A stretch of DNA of 64,000 nucleotides from Agelas oroides. Its lineage: Eukaryota > Porifera > Demospongiae > Agelasida > Agelasidae. The position numbers and the translations under genes were made by a program. The stretch lies in NCBI GenBank assembly GCA_949130485.1, contig OX422188.1, positions 8,788,443-8,852,442 of the forward strand, read 5' to 3'. Shown one piece after another: positions 1-10,862 of this stretch (position 1 is the stretch's first letter; the number at the start of each line of letters is the position of its first letter). The notes under the pieces are model-generated. The model worked only from the letters and a program-made list of their open reading frames with translations. It was not told the DNA's origin and made no database searches.

Positions 1-33
1 GTCCATTGTTTATCACATTGCTCAGCAGTGAGT

Positions 34-2578
34 TCACTTGGTACACACAGCACAAGCCAGTTCTCTCCCAGCTGTGTATGGAGGGCATGCAATCCCATGG
101 CAGGTTGCTTCGACGTGGTGGAATAGAGCTCCATCTTGACTTCCGCTACCTCCGGAAACAGACTCAGGGTTTCGATCAACACATTCGTACATACTGCGAT
201 GGTAATTATAGTGTTCACTCATCAGGTAGCCATTGTACTCCTGTGTCCAGGAGGAGGAGCAGGTGGTCTTTCCTGGTATCATCAGCACTGTTCCCCTGGT
301 GGAAACATAGCACACTGCACACGGCACATTGTGGTCATGAAATGCTGAGAGTGGTCCATCTCTTGTCTCATACTCAGCGCCATACAGATAATTACGCAGT
401 GTTTGTGAACCAGATGTGTACTGTAAGTAGCTTGGGTCATTAGGTAGGCAAAGGTAGTTAGCTGCCCCTCCCTTGTGATTCCACCAACTTCCAGCAGCTC
501 TTCCAGCGTACACGAGTTGTGTTCCAGTGATGTTTGGACATGTGGTCCTCCCCCACCTGGTGTACACCACACCACCCACACTGGGACCAGGGGGACCAGT
601 GGGACCAGGAAGACCAGAGGGACCAGGGATACCAGTGGGACCAGGGGGACCCAGGGGACCAGTGGGACCAGGGGGACCAGGGAGACCAGTGGGACCAGGG
701 AGACCAGGGGGACCATAGTCTCCTGTAAAGCCTTTTTCCCCTACAAAAATGATTGCAATATACAGTGGCACATTTTTTTCTATGTCAAAATTTACATGTG
801 TACAGGTATGTTTTCTTTAGCTTCGTTCCCAGGCCTCCCCTGTTTTTGTTCTTCGGTTTGCGTTTAGTATAATACATGGAAGCGGAAGAGCAGCAAAAAA
901 AACGGGGAAGGCCAGGGAACACTTATCAAGTAACGTGGACGCAAGGTGGACGTAAGGGGGCGGTGCCAGACTACAAATACATGTGCAATAAACTTGAGAA
1001 CGAGTTTCTTACCGGTCAAGTATGTGGAGTACTTGCAATCTTGTGAACGTCGGGGGTCTTGCCTAGCGACGGAGCACTCGATGATGAAGTCTAGTACATT
1101 ATTTGAATGTGGACCCCTCCACCTGTGTCCACCTGATGTCATTCACGTGATAAGTGTTCCCAGGCCTTCCCCTTTTTTCGCTGCTCCATGTATTATACTG
1201 AACACAAACTGAAGAACAAAAACGGGAGAGGCCTGGGAACGAGCCTATGCTTTCTTGTTGGGTCATAATTTTGCACATTTCTGTTGCCTTCGCTACTCAT
1301 GCATTAAAGAAGAATAGAGGACAACACAAACAGTAGTTTGCACAAGAGCATTTTGAGGCATCACCAGAACAGAGAAGGATGAAAGACTTCACCAATCAAA
1401 TGTAGCTCTCTATTACTGGACACTCGTACTACATACATTTAATGTGGCTCTCAAGTAGGTTGTAAGCTGATCATCACAAAATAGAGATCAAGGTGAGTAC
1501 ATGCACCGTTAGTTGCTGCACTATGAAAATCTGGGCCCGTCTTCCAACTTGAATGCCCCCTACTGTGCTAGCATTCTCCCAATTTATACATTGTGCTAGA
1601 CTGTTCCTTGAGTAAGGAGCTACGGACATACATGTATGTACCTTTTCGCCCGGTAGCTCCCTGTACTACTATCCCTGGGTCTCCCTTCTCCCCCTTTGTT
1701 CCGGAAGGTCCAACTAGCCCTGGGAGTCCATCACGACCGTCTCTTCCATCCCTCCCTTGCTGCTGCACTAGTAAGGGAACACTGCTGCATTCAGGGGAGG
1801 TAGTCTTCTTTGTGGATGGTGCTAATGTAGGTGGTGCTACTGCAGCACTCGCTTTTGTTTTGGGATCAACAGTAGCTACACAAGGAGATAGCACTTGTCA
1901 GAGCATTAACTCAAACTCCTCAAGCTGAAGTAATGATGAATTTTGCAGTTACTATTTTTGTGCAAATAAATTGTGGTGTAAAATTTTCATTCTACCATCA
2001 GAATAGTTTAAAGTCAAAGGTTTTAATTATTTTGTGCAAACATTTTGTATATTCAACCACAAAATTTTTGGCAAAGTCAAAGGCTACAATACAGACAGGA
2101 CCTTGGAGCGTACTTTACATGTTGCGCTTGTAGCTTTGGCTGCCATATTTACCACCAAAATATTGTCGAGAAGTTTATTCCTGTGAAGGAGAGCCAACTG
2201 GGACAGGTGTCACTGTACATACTGTTCATGAGTTAGCATAAGGTGAGCATATGCTACCACACAAGGAGTACTCAAGGTTTTGTGGTCGCAGTGCAAGTCA
2301 TTCTCTCATACTTCACATGAGCGATGTTTGAAATAGCTGATATTTGTGTATTAAAATTTTGTGGTTGGCAGACACATTTTTTTTTATACCGAAAGTTTCC
2401 TGATCTACGGTACAGTGTGTTGATTGCGAGATGAATGTCCACAAATAAGGATACACAATGTATGCATGATACTTGTATGACACAAGTACAGTAATCCATT
2501 CAGAATGTGCTTACCTGCCTCAGTTAGTTGTGTGACAAGCAGCAGCAGAGAAAGTACAGCAAGCACTCGTGCGGTCAT
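34..2578 (-). CDS. Short-chain (spongin-type) collagen gene 1, three exons
   Basis: Secreted matrix collagen of the sponge short-chain type. Exons on the minus strand: 2515-2578, 1642-1875 and 34-740, all with GT-AG introns in phase 1. They total 1005 nt, 334 aa. Exon 1 encodes a signal peptide ([18 protein letters not shown]). Exon 2 has a Ser/Thr/Pro-rich spacer and a Gly-X-Y run ([13 protein letters not shown]). Exon 3 continues with about 15 Gly-X-Y triplets and ends in a roughly 180-aa domain that starts [13 protein letters not shown] and ends ACAVCTK, rich in conserved Cys. That domain matches the 'short-chain collagen C4' family of sponges. The first intron downstream of exon 2 contains an inverted-repeat element. 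The start is the only Met that gives a signal peptide and joins in phase. Two paralogues follow on the same strand. The function as a spongin or basement-membrane-like collagen is inferred from the family. Confidence 0.85.
818..1247. mobile_element. Inverted-repeat element with 9-bp target duplication, in collagen 1 intron
   Basis: The left end starts TAGCTTCGTTCCCAGGCCT and the right end is its near reverse complement, ending GGCCTGGGAACGAGCCTA. The flanks are TGTTTTCTT (809-817) and TGCTTTCTT (1248-1256), a 9-bp duplication with one mismatch. Internal second copies of the terminal motif near 905-925 and 1157-1180 suggest a nested or compound insertion. No coding capacity was seen. It belongs to the TAGYCTC family found repeatedly in this window. 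Confidence 0.75.
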
Positions 2579-2990
2579 GGTTGCTGGTCCAGGAGTTGCA
2601 TTCAGATTTGTATACGTATCTCTATATGTTTGTATATACCTCACGGCTCGACTTGATATCTGTCTCTATAGTTGTTATTCACTAACTTACATATTATATA
2701 ACAATTATCTATGATGTTTTGGGAACAGCCCAAAAGCAACTGAGGCTAAACAATTGAAAATTTAAAGGACAAACCGGAAAATGCCAAACTTATATTCTGG
2801 GATCTTCCCAACTTGGGAGTAACTGCAACTTAGACATTGCAAAGAGTCTCCCAAATGAACTTCGGAATGGAAACACACATTGATGAGGCAAAGAGTACTT
2901 TTAAAATGGGTCACCAAGCTACATTTGTGGGTATTGATAGCCAGCTGTATGTTGCAGTTCTTAACCCCATCATGGTGGTGGTGTAGTTCT

Positions 2991-3176
2991 GGCTTTCCAG
3001 GTATCATCAGCACCGTTTCCCTGGTGGAAACATAGCACACTGCACACGGCGCATTGTGGTACTCTGCCATCCCATATATGGGCAGTCTGGTGACCAGATC
3101 GGTACTGTAAGTAGCTTGGGTCATTAGATAAGCAAAGGGAACGAGGCAAAGGTGGTTGGCTCCCCCTCCCTTTTGG
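2991..3176 (-). pseudogene. Broken fragment of a short-chain collagen C4 domain
   Basis: The minus strand still encodes blocks typical of the C4-like domain, including [20 protein letters not shown] and [16 protein letters not shown], but they lie in different frames. The rest of the domain, the Gly-X-Y tract and the signal exon are absent. It sits between collagen genes 1 and 2 in the same orientation, so it is best read as the remnant of a further tandem copy. It has no start, and its reading frame is broken. Confidence 0.75.
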
Positions 3177-3322
3177 GTGTAATGACTTTAATTTGCAGCA
3201 GGACAAGAGATTTACATATGCACAAAAGACCATTGTTTTTCTAGCACAAAGCTGTACTTATCCACAAAGTTTGGTATTGCTATACAGATGTCCATTGTTT
3301 ATCACACTGTTCAGCAGTGAGT

Positions 3323-6300
3323 TTACTTGGTACACACTGCACAAGCAAGTTCTCTCCCAGCTGTGTATGGAGGGCATGCAATCCCAGTGCAGGTTGCTTC
3401 GACGTGGTAGAACAGAGCTCCATCTTGACTTCCAGTACCTCCAGGTACAGTCTCAGGATTTCGATCAACACATTCGTACATACTGCGATGGTAATTATAG
3501 CGTTCAGTCATCAGGTAGCCATTGTACTCTTGTGTCCAGGAGGAGGGGCAGGTGGGCTTTCCTGGTATCATCAGCACTGTTCCCCTGGTGGAAATATAGC
3601 ACACTGCACACGGCACATTGTGGTCATGAAATGCTGAGAGTGGTCCACGTGATGTCTCATACTCAGCGCCATATATAAAATCCTGATATAAAGATCTAGA
3701 TATGTGCTGCAGATAGCTTGGGTCATTAGGTAGGCAGAGGCGGTTGGCTGCCCCTCCCTTGTGGTTGTAAAAGCTTCCAGCAACTCTTCCAGCATACACA
3801 AGTTGTGTTCCAGTGATGTTTGGACATGTGGTCCTCCCCCACCTGGTGTACACTGCACCACCCACACTGGGACCAGGGAGACCTGTAAATGTGATTATCA
3901 AGAGCAAAGAATACTTTAACACCAATTAAGGTGGGTTACAAACATGTTCTTATGTACTTTCCTACATACAGTGCTCCAAAGCAAGAGAGCAAATTTTCAA
4001 TTTTGGAAACTTTTAGCTGTAATGCTTGACACACACATCAAATGTGTTTACAAAGTACATAAAAGCAATGACCCAACACTTGTTATGTTTCCCCTAATTT
4101 AATTAAGTGTCACGTGATGTCTCCTCGTCAATATGGCTGCCAAAAGTCACCTCATTCAGAAAAAGTGTTTAGCATAGTATAGCCCTGTTTCTTGAAGTTA
4201 AGTGTCCAGATGTGGTGTGAAAGTAGCCTTTACTTGGAAGTTTGTTATGAGGGTAGTCAACAGGCTTCACTCCCAAGCATTGTCAGGAAAATCTCTAAAA
4301 ACTGATTTTTGAGAGGCAAAAGTGTTTAGCATAGTATAACTGTAAAACTCCGAGTTAACAGGATTTACGTGAAAGATGGCTTTTAGAAAGGTTAAAGTTT
4401 TGTTTTAAGTACTTTTCTTGGAATAGAAAACTTCCTGGAAGGTATGGGAGCGCTTTTGCGTAGTCTCGTCCCCAGACACCAAATTTTTCGCGCGCGCCCT
4501 GCGGCCTTGTCGAAAAATAGGGTCTGGACACGTTCACTGGTAAAACTGGGGCGTAATCATACGAGCGTATCGGCATGTTGTCGCACCAATCAGATTGCTC
4601 AGGTAAAGTAAATTGCGTTATGCGTCATCACAAATAGCCAGCTTGCAAATTTTTGGGCGCCAAAGCAAACGCTGCAGGTAGCGGATAATGTAATTAACAC
4701 CTACAATTACCCAATTTACTGACCGCCGTATGTAAACTTGCCCCAGTTTTCATAGTGAAAGTGTCCAGACCCTATTTTTCGAGGAGTCCGCAGGGCGCGC
4801 GCGAAAAATTAGGTCTGGGGACGAGACTAGCTTTTGCGTGGAAATAGTAACTTTCAGCCATTTTAGTGACGTATCATGGGTGGGCGTTCCTTTCATGATG
4901 TCATTAACCACAACGCGTGGCTAGGTGAACAGTATGGCTGCTGTCTTCCAATTCAAGGGGTAGTCACTTACATGTCGCCTGTAGAAGCGTTTGCGACCGC
5001 GATCAAATTTTTTGACCGGCAAAAAGTGTGCTTGATCGCTTGATTTTCAAGGGTCAAAGGTCAAATTGTAGCCGCGCGTTCTTGATTGTTGATTTTTAGC
5101 AGTTCGGCGGTCACCTTGATCCCTTGATCGGCCCCCCAAAAGGGGTTTGATCGCTTGATTCAGTTTTGATCCCGGTTGCAAACGCTTCTACACGAGACAT
5201 ATAAGTGACTACCCCTTGCAATTTGATCCACGTTGACTGGCTCTAGGTACAGAGTATGAAATCTTACAGTTTCTCGTGGTAGAGCGCACGTTGCTGACAT
5301 TGCGCAGTACTGTTTGACTCCCAGGACTCACTTCCTGGTTGCTGGGTGATCAAGCATGTCAAGGAAGTTGTGAGTTGGCTCTGAGAAGAAGTTGTAGTTG
5401 AACTTGCCACGTTTCCCACGAAGCCTAGTTAACCAAATTTCTAGCTAATACTCGGTTCGAATATGATAAATTCTAGCTGGCTGATGGTTTGTTAGCATCG
5501 TAGTGCACATCTGTGACATCACAAATTATCTGTGACATCACAACGGCTCTTCTTAAGTATGGCAAGTATATAGAGAAGCTAAAACTCGCAGCGCAGGCCG
5601 TGTACGTGCAAATAATGATGATTTGTACCGTTTATATGTGTAAATAAGATGATAGGAGGGCTTTACTATATAATTTGAAAAATTTGAAAAAATTTGCTCT
5701 TTTGCTTTGGAGCACTGTACCAGTTGTGACTTACCTTGAGGTCTAGTTGACCCTTGAGGTCCCCGAACACCTGGTTCTCCCTTCTCCCCTGCCCTTCCAG
5801 GCAGTCCATCACGACCATCTCTTCCGTTAACACCGCCTCTTCCATCCTTACCTTGCTGCAGCACTAGTGCCACTCTGTGTCGTAGGTGCTGCTGTGGACT
5901 CAGCACTCCTCTGTGGTCGGGAAATATCAGTTGCTGCTGGAATGAATTTACATGAATAAACACTTAGTGATATACAGTAAATTTTATCTTTGCGTGTAAA
6001 AAGCATTCAAGCAAGGTAATGTGCTTTTTCAAGTGGATGGTAAATATTACTGTAGTGTATCTACTCAGGTACATGCCCAAGAATTGCAGACTTTTTATCA
6101 ACTGGACAGAAATGCAGCACTAATAAATTATTCGGGACACATAGTACATTTTTAGTAAGTGAGTTGCATGAGCCTACAGGAACCTACTTACCAGGGTGTA
6201 CCTAAGTTTATGTACCTATGTATATACGTAGGCTGGGGCCATAGCTGTTGATTTCAGTTAACATGAAACAAAGATCAAAAAAGAGAATGTTGCACTCACC

Positions 6301-6360
6301 TGCAAGTTGCCTAGCAACCAGCAGCAGGGGAAGAACAGCAAGTAGCCACATAATCTTCAT
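3323..6360 (-). CDS. Short-chain (spongin-type) collagen gene 2, frame-disrupted in exon 2
   Basis: Same architecture as genes 1 and 3. Exons: 6300-6360 (signal peptide [20 protein letters not shown]), 5735-5933 (spacer plus Gly-X-Y) and 3323-3882 (short Gly-X-Y, then the intact C4-like domain ending ACAVCTK). The splice sites are conserved with gene 3, but the coding sum is 820 nt, one more than a multiple of three. Read from the signal exon, exon 2 gives [18 protein letters not shown] and then stops at TAA 5848-5850, while the collagen triplets lie in another frame. The triplet run also contains an Arg where Gly is expected (GSTRPQG). A TATA box and the whole C4 domain are preserved, so this is either a recent pseudogene, a sequencing indel, or a gene using an unusual splice. 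Confidence 0.75.
4461..4829. mobile_element. Inverted-repeat element with perfect 9-bp target duplication
   Basis: Termini are TAGTCTCGTCCCCAGAC and the matching GTCTGGGGACGAGACTA. The inverted repeat extends about 60-70 bp inward, with a GC-rich block (CGCGCGCCCTGCGG against CCGCAGGGCGCGCG). The flanks are GCTTTTGCG at 4452-4460 and GCTTTTGCG at 4830-4838, a perfect 9-bp duplication. The element is 369 bp, without coding capacity, in the second intron of collagen gene 2. Confidence 0.85.
4954..5218. mobile_element. Inverted-repeat MITE of a second family
   Basis: The ends form about 45 bp of near-perfect inverted repeat: CAAGGGGTAGTCACTTACAT on the left, and its complement ending AAGTGACTACCCCTTG on the right, including the shared core GTAGAAGCGTTTGC. 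It is 265 bp, non-coding, and lies in the same collagen 2 intron as the preceding element. Its termini do not match the TAGYCTC family. I did not find a clear target duplication. Confidence 0.7.
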
Positions 6361-6409
6361 TGCTTTGGTAATGTGTTAAGGATCTGTAACTGAGGACTTT
6401 GCTCTGTCT

Positions 6410-6418
6410 CCTTTTATA
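6410..6418 (-). promoter_or_regulatory. TATA box of collagen gene 2
   Basis: The minus strand reads ACAGTATAAAAGGAGAC about 50 bp upstream of the collagen 2 start codon. The same motif stands at the same distance in front of collagen gene 3, within a block of upstream sequence conserved between the two genes. Confidence 0.6.
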
Positions 6419-7510
6419 CTGTGCTCTCTTCTATAATTTCTCAGGTTGATAAAATCTGTACCTTACTAAAATTTGACCTATAATGACGTTCCTAGGGGGA
6501 CAAAACCTTGTATGTGTAGATTCAAGCCAGTTATGTGCTGAGTGGCAAGTACAGATAAGATGAGCTCTTTCTGGCTGCACAGGATAGAGTGATGGGGTCA
6601 GATAAACTATTCTTTGTAGCTACCATGATGTGTGGGTGTATCAAAGAAGCGGCCACAGGGTGCAGTACCCATGTCTACTAAGTGGTGCCTTGAAGGCCAG
6701 GTGCATCATGTACCCTAGGTTGCATGAGGTTTCTATGGCAACTATGGTCTACTATGTCAAAACTAATTATTGATAACTTTCGCAAAAACTTACACCCCAA
6801 GTGGAAGGGGAAAAAAAGCTGAAGTAAAGTTAAGTGTGCACAGTTGTATGACTTGTGTGAACTCTGCATTCAGCATGTAACCAGTGTTCCCCAACTGCAC
6901 TGAGTGGCGTCACCATCCAAATTTCTATACTCTGGCTTCTGTACATGCTTGGATGTGCAAGTACGCATTTGAAAATTTTACACTGTTTTCTTTCCACTTG
7001 AGGTGCGGTTAGCCTCAGAAAAAATATATAAAAAAAACCCTGGTAGTCAGAGCACTTACCCTCACATGCTTCTTGGAACAGCACTCCACAACACGTGCGC
7101 ATTATAGCTGAGATGGGCATGACCAAGCTTTGTGCGGCAAGCCTTTTTATGTTTTTGTGTGAGTACATGTCATTTACTCACACATGTGACTATACATGTA
7201 CATACATACATACACATGTATGTATATATACATATACTATAGGGAAAGTCTTGCAGCAAAACTTCAGTGGCACCTGAACGTTGGTCGGACAGTGGTGGAT
7301 CCATTGGTGCCACACAACAGATATGTACATATACATAAATTCAACATTTTTTTATGTATACCTATGCACACAACTCAAATTGTTCAGTAGTGTAATAGAA
7401 AGTCTGTTACTTCTAGGGTAAGGTTATATTCGGATAATGTAAGTCATTACCACAGAGGACAAAGTTGTTTGGTATTGGACTACAGTTGCGGATGTTCATT
7501 TATCACAAGT
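6419..7510. other. Intergenic region between collagen genes 2 and 3
   Basis: The first 200 bases contain one unit related to the 80-bp repeat found upstream of gene 3, including AGATAAGATGAGCTC. The rest shows no supported gene. Around 7190-7230 there is an AT-rich run of TACATGTA-like palindromes. Confidence 0.5.
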
Positions 7511-9530
7511 TCACTTGGTACACACTGCACAAGCCAGTTCTCTCCCAGCTGTGTATGGAGGGCATGCAATCCCATGGCAGGTTGCTTCCACAAAGTAGAA
7601 TAATGCTCCATCTTGATTTCCGGTACCTCCACGCACAGTGTCAGGGCTTTGATCGACGCATTCGAACATACTGCGATGGTTTTGATATCGTTCAGTCATC
7701 AGGTAGCCATTGTACTCCTGTGTCCAGGAGGAGGGGCAGGTGGTCTTTCCAGGTATCATCAGCACTGTTCCCCTGGTGGAAACATAGCACACTGCACACG
7801 GCACATTGTGGTTATGAAATGCTGAGAGTGGTCCATCTGAAGTCTGGTACTCTGAACCATATATGTGATCACGTTCCGTCTGGTGGCCAGGTGTATATTG
7901 TAAGAAGCTTGGGTCATTAGGTAGGCAAAGGTGGTTGGCTGCCCCTCCCTTGTGGTTGTAATAGCTTCCGGTAGCTCTTCCAGCATACACGAGTTGTGTT
8001 CCAGTGATGTTTGGACATGTGGTCCTCCCCCACCTGGTGTACACCACACCACCCACACTTGGACCAGGGAGACCTATGTCTCCTTTTTCGCCAGTGAGAC
8101 CTCTTCCCCCTACAAAGATAGTTGCAAATCACTAATAGTGTACTGCATATACAGATGTACATGAAAATTTCTTGTTGGCACATACGTAAATTGCACACAC
8201 AATGCCTTGAAAAAGGAATGTGTGAAGGCACTATGAGACAATACCATAGTGGTCGGTGATCATTTGGAAAATTGGAAAGAGCTCTAAACTACTTCTCAGG
8301 AATACTATCACAGTTAGGGAATCTACCTGTGCAAGCTGGCACATTGAATCAACTTCAGTCTTCACAAGGTGAAGCTTGAGGTACAAGCACAGTTTCGTAT
8401 GAAATGGGACAGTTATCCAACTTTGATGTCCCCAACTATGCAAGCTTTCCCCCAGGGCAACAGATAGTCTCTTCCCCAGACCCCACCCTCTCACGAAGAG
8501 AAACGGTCGGTGAACCAAGTCAAATTTCTTGGGCTAGCGCACACTTTTGCGACAGTGTCACCTAGTAATGTTCAAAACATTTTACGCCAAACCCGCTCAA
8601 AAAAGGTATGAATACTTGAGTAGAGATAATTTTACTGTTGTACAAGGGAAGTGCTACATAATAATTACAATCGCATTGGTCCTTACCACTTTTGGGGAAT
8701 AAGCCCAAGAAATTCAACTTTGTTCACCAGACTGTTTCTCGCCGGGAGGCACGCTCGGGCTGCGCATGAGACTAGGCAGCAGAATCCCTTACAAGACCAG
8801 GTTCTCTACATACGTACCTTTTGGCCCGGTAGCTCCCTGTACCACTATCCCTGGGTCTCCCTTCTCCCCCTTTGTTCCGGAGGGTCCGACTGGCCCTGGG
8901 AGTCCGTCACGACCATCTCTTCCATTGACACCATCTCTTCCATTGGTACCATCCCTGCCTTGCTGCAGCACTAAGAAAGGAGAGCCACTGTAGGGGGAGG
9001 GTCCACTGGTAGTCGGTGATGTAGGTGCTGCTGTGGACTCAGCACTCCTCTGTGGCCGGGAAATATCAGTGGCTGCCAGAAAAAAATTATCATTTGTAAA
9101 CACATGATGATATGCATTTATCACTTTGTTATGTAACAACATTCGAGCAATTATTACTGATGTGGTGTTTATGGATGGTGAATTGTTACCATTGTGTAGC
9201 TACTCCAAATAATACTGAATAGGTGAATTGTTACCATTTTATAAGGGAATGATACTGGGTTAATTAGCGAAAGAATTGCAGATTTAGTATCACATGCAGA
9301 AATGAAGGACAAGTAATCTCAAAATATATTTGTGTCATTGTAGTAAATAAGTTAAGCCCACAGGAGCCTACTCTGTAGGGTACAACTTAGTTGATACAAC
9401 TTACGTAGTTGATACCAAGAGACGAAACAAAGTTTATCAAAAGAGAGTTAAAATGTCTGTTACACTCACCTGCAAGTTGCCTAGCAACCAGCAGCAGGGG
9501 AAGAACAGCAAACAGCCGTACAGTCTTCAT
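7511..9530 (-). CDS. Short-chain (spongin-type) collagen gene 3, three exons
   Basis: Exons: 9470-9530 (signal peptide [20 protein letters not shown]), 8818-9072 (spacer from [14 protein letters not shown], then Gly-X-Y triplets [19 protein letters not shown]) and 7511-8109 ([18 protein letters not shown], then the C4-like domain, stop TGA 7511-7513). All junctions are phase 1. The total is 915 nt, 304 aa, an exact multiple of three. The gene is intact and is the closest relative of gene 2: the two share signal exon, spacer, promoter and upstream repeat unit. The expected product is a secreted trimeric short-chain collagen. The intron at 8110-8817 contains an inverted-repeat element. Confidence 0.85.
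8465..8774. mobile_element. Non-autonomous relative of the RT-bearing inverted-repeat element, in collagen 3 intron
   Basis: The left end TAGTCTCTTCCCCAGACCCC and following about 75 bases (to TTGGGCTAGCGCAC) match one end of the element at 40934-42109. The right end, with AGTGGTAAGGACCAAT on the opposite strand, matches its other end over about 100 bases. The central RT-derived sequence is missing. The flanks are GGCAACAGA (8456-8464) and GGCAGCAGA (8775-8783), a 9-bp duplication with one mismatch. It is a 310-bp internal-deletion derivative. Confidence 0.8.
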
Positions 9531-9571
9531 TGCTTCAGTGGCGATGTTGGGGAGGCTGCATTTAGTGGTCT

Positions 9572-9580
9572 CCTTTTATA
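9572..9580 (-). promoter_or_regulatory. TATA box of collagen gene 3
   Basis: The minus strand reads GGACAGTATAAAAGGAGACC, 42-50 bp upstream of the start codon at 9530. Context and spacing are conserved with gene 2. Confidence 0.6.
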
Positions 9581-9706
9581 CTGTCCTCTCTTCTAGAATT
9601 TCACAGGCTGATAAAATCTGTACCTTACTAAAATTTGATTATCAATTGACCTATCTGGACATTCCCGTAGAGACAAGGATACATATACAAACAGAGAAGA
9701 GCCTAT

Positions 9707-10036
9707 GATTGTACTGCAAGCCAGGTATGTGCTCTCTCTGGGACTGTAAACATGTTTGCTGTCTGGAGATAAGATGAGCTCTCCCTGATTGTACTGCAAG
9801 CCTGGTGTGTGCTCTCTCTGGGACTGTAAACATGTTTGCTGTCTGGAGATAAGATGAGCTCTCCCTGATTGTACTGCAAGCCTGATGTGTGCTCTCTCTG
9901 GGACTGTAAACATGTTTGCTGTCTGGAGATAAGATGAGCTCTCCCTGATTGTACTGCAAGCCTGGTGTGTGCTGAGTGGCAAGTACTCTCTGGGACTGTA
10001 AACATGTTTGCTGTCTGGAGATAAGATGAGCTCTCC
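9707..10036. repeat. 80-bp minisatellite, four copies, upstream of collagen gene 3
   Basis: Units begin GATTGTACTGCAAGCC at 9707, 9787, 9867 and 9947, so the period is 80 bp. Units are nearly identical. The last carries a short insertion (GCTGAGTGGCAAGTA). Each unit contains AGATAAG, a WGATAR-type motif. A single related unit stands upstream of collagen gene 2, so the array expanded after the gene duplication. The region from here to 11038 has no supported gene. Confidence 0.85.
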
Positions 10037-10754
10037 CTGACTCAGTGTGGGCTAGTTTTAATAGAGTGATGGAGTCAGATAAACTAGCCTTTGTACCTTG
10101 TCATGAGTTGTAGCTAGTATTTTACGTACCTCAGCACAAAGCTAGTAATTACATAGCGGAGTCAGCTGTTTGTATGAACAATCAATGGACCACACCTCCC
10201 TGAAAAAAAGCCAGGCCTAGATGTTATGCAAAGTCACCTACTGTGCAAGATGCGATTTTGGCCACTACCAGGCCTCATCAGCTGTGCTGGGGTGACTGGG
10301 AGATGAGGAATGCTATCTCATGCAAACAAAATACAGCCAGGTGGCTGGCCTTATCCATGGTTGGTAGACACATCTCGAGCGCAGTGTCTCTTCATGTATC
10401 TGTCATTCTCATTTTTGAATATCGTTGCTATGAGTGATCATAGTCATCATGTGTTATTGATTTATGAGCGCACATACTTATGTGTGTATATCTTTTGTCA
10501 CAGCCCTGGTCCCTGTAGCCAGGTATGCACATACACATATGTGACTATATTTTCGTCCCTGCATGGTACTTTGGGTGTGTACATAGCCATGTATAGTCAC
10601 TGTCAAGGAAAAGCAGGAGACGTACAATACACAATGGTGCTGGAGCAGTTGTTATGATCTTCAGAGTCTAAAAACCAACTAAAACTAAACTAAAAGTACA
10701 AATCCTATACTATGTGTTGGGGCTTTTGTACTCCTGTAGTGGACTCTTCTTTTA

Positions 10755-10862
10755 TGACTTCACACATGTACCACACCTACTGATATGTATGAGTGCTCAT
10801 GTAGTGGACTCTGACTTCACACAATGTACCACACCTACTGATATGTATGAGTGCTCATGTAT
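10755..10862. repeat. Two-copy direct repeat, period 57 bp
   Basis: Two nearly identical units start TGACTTCACACA at 10755 and 10812 and share ACCACACCTACTGATATGTA and GAGTGCTCATGTA. The region is non-coding, between the collagen 3 upstream sequence and repeat copy A. Confidence 0.75.

Noticed and set aside
282-728. Pro/Val-rich or WDQGDQ-type repeat frames on both strands over the collagen exon
   Set aside because: They are shadow frames of the Gly-X-Y repeat in collagen gene 1; codon periodicity and the C4 domain identify the real frame.
7024-7130. Minus-strand Met frame with donor (MPISAIMRTCCGVLFQEACE)
   Set aside because: Donor is good, but no partner exon with matching phase or similarity was found between the collagen genes.
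10259-10310. Block CAGGCCTCATCAGCTGTGCT, also near 23850, considered as a SINE
   Set aside because: Only about 40 bp shared, no A/B box or tail visible, so class cannot be stated.
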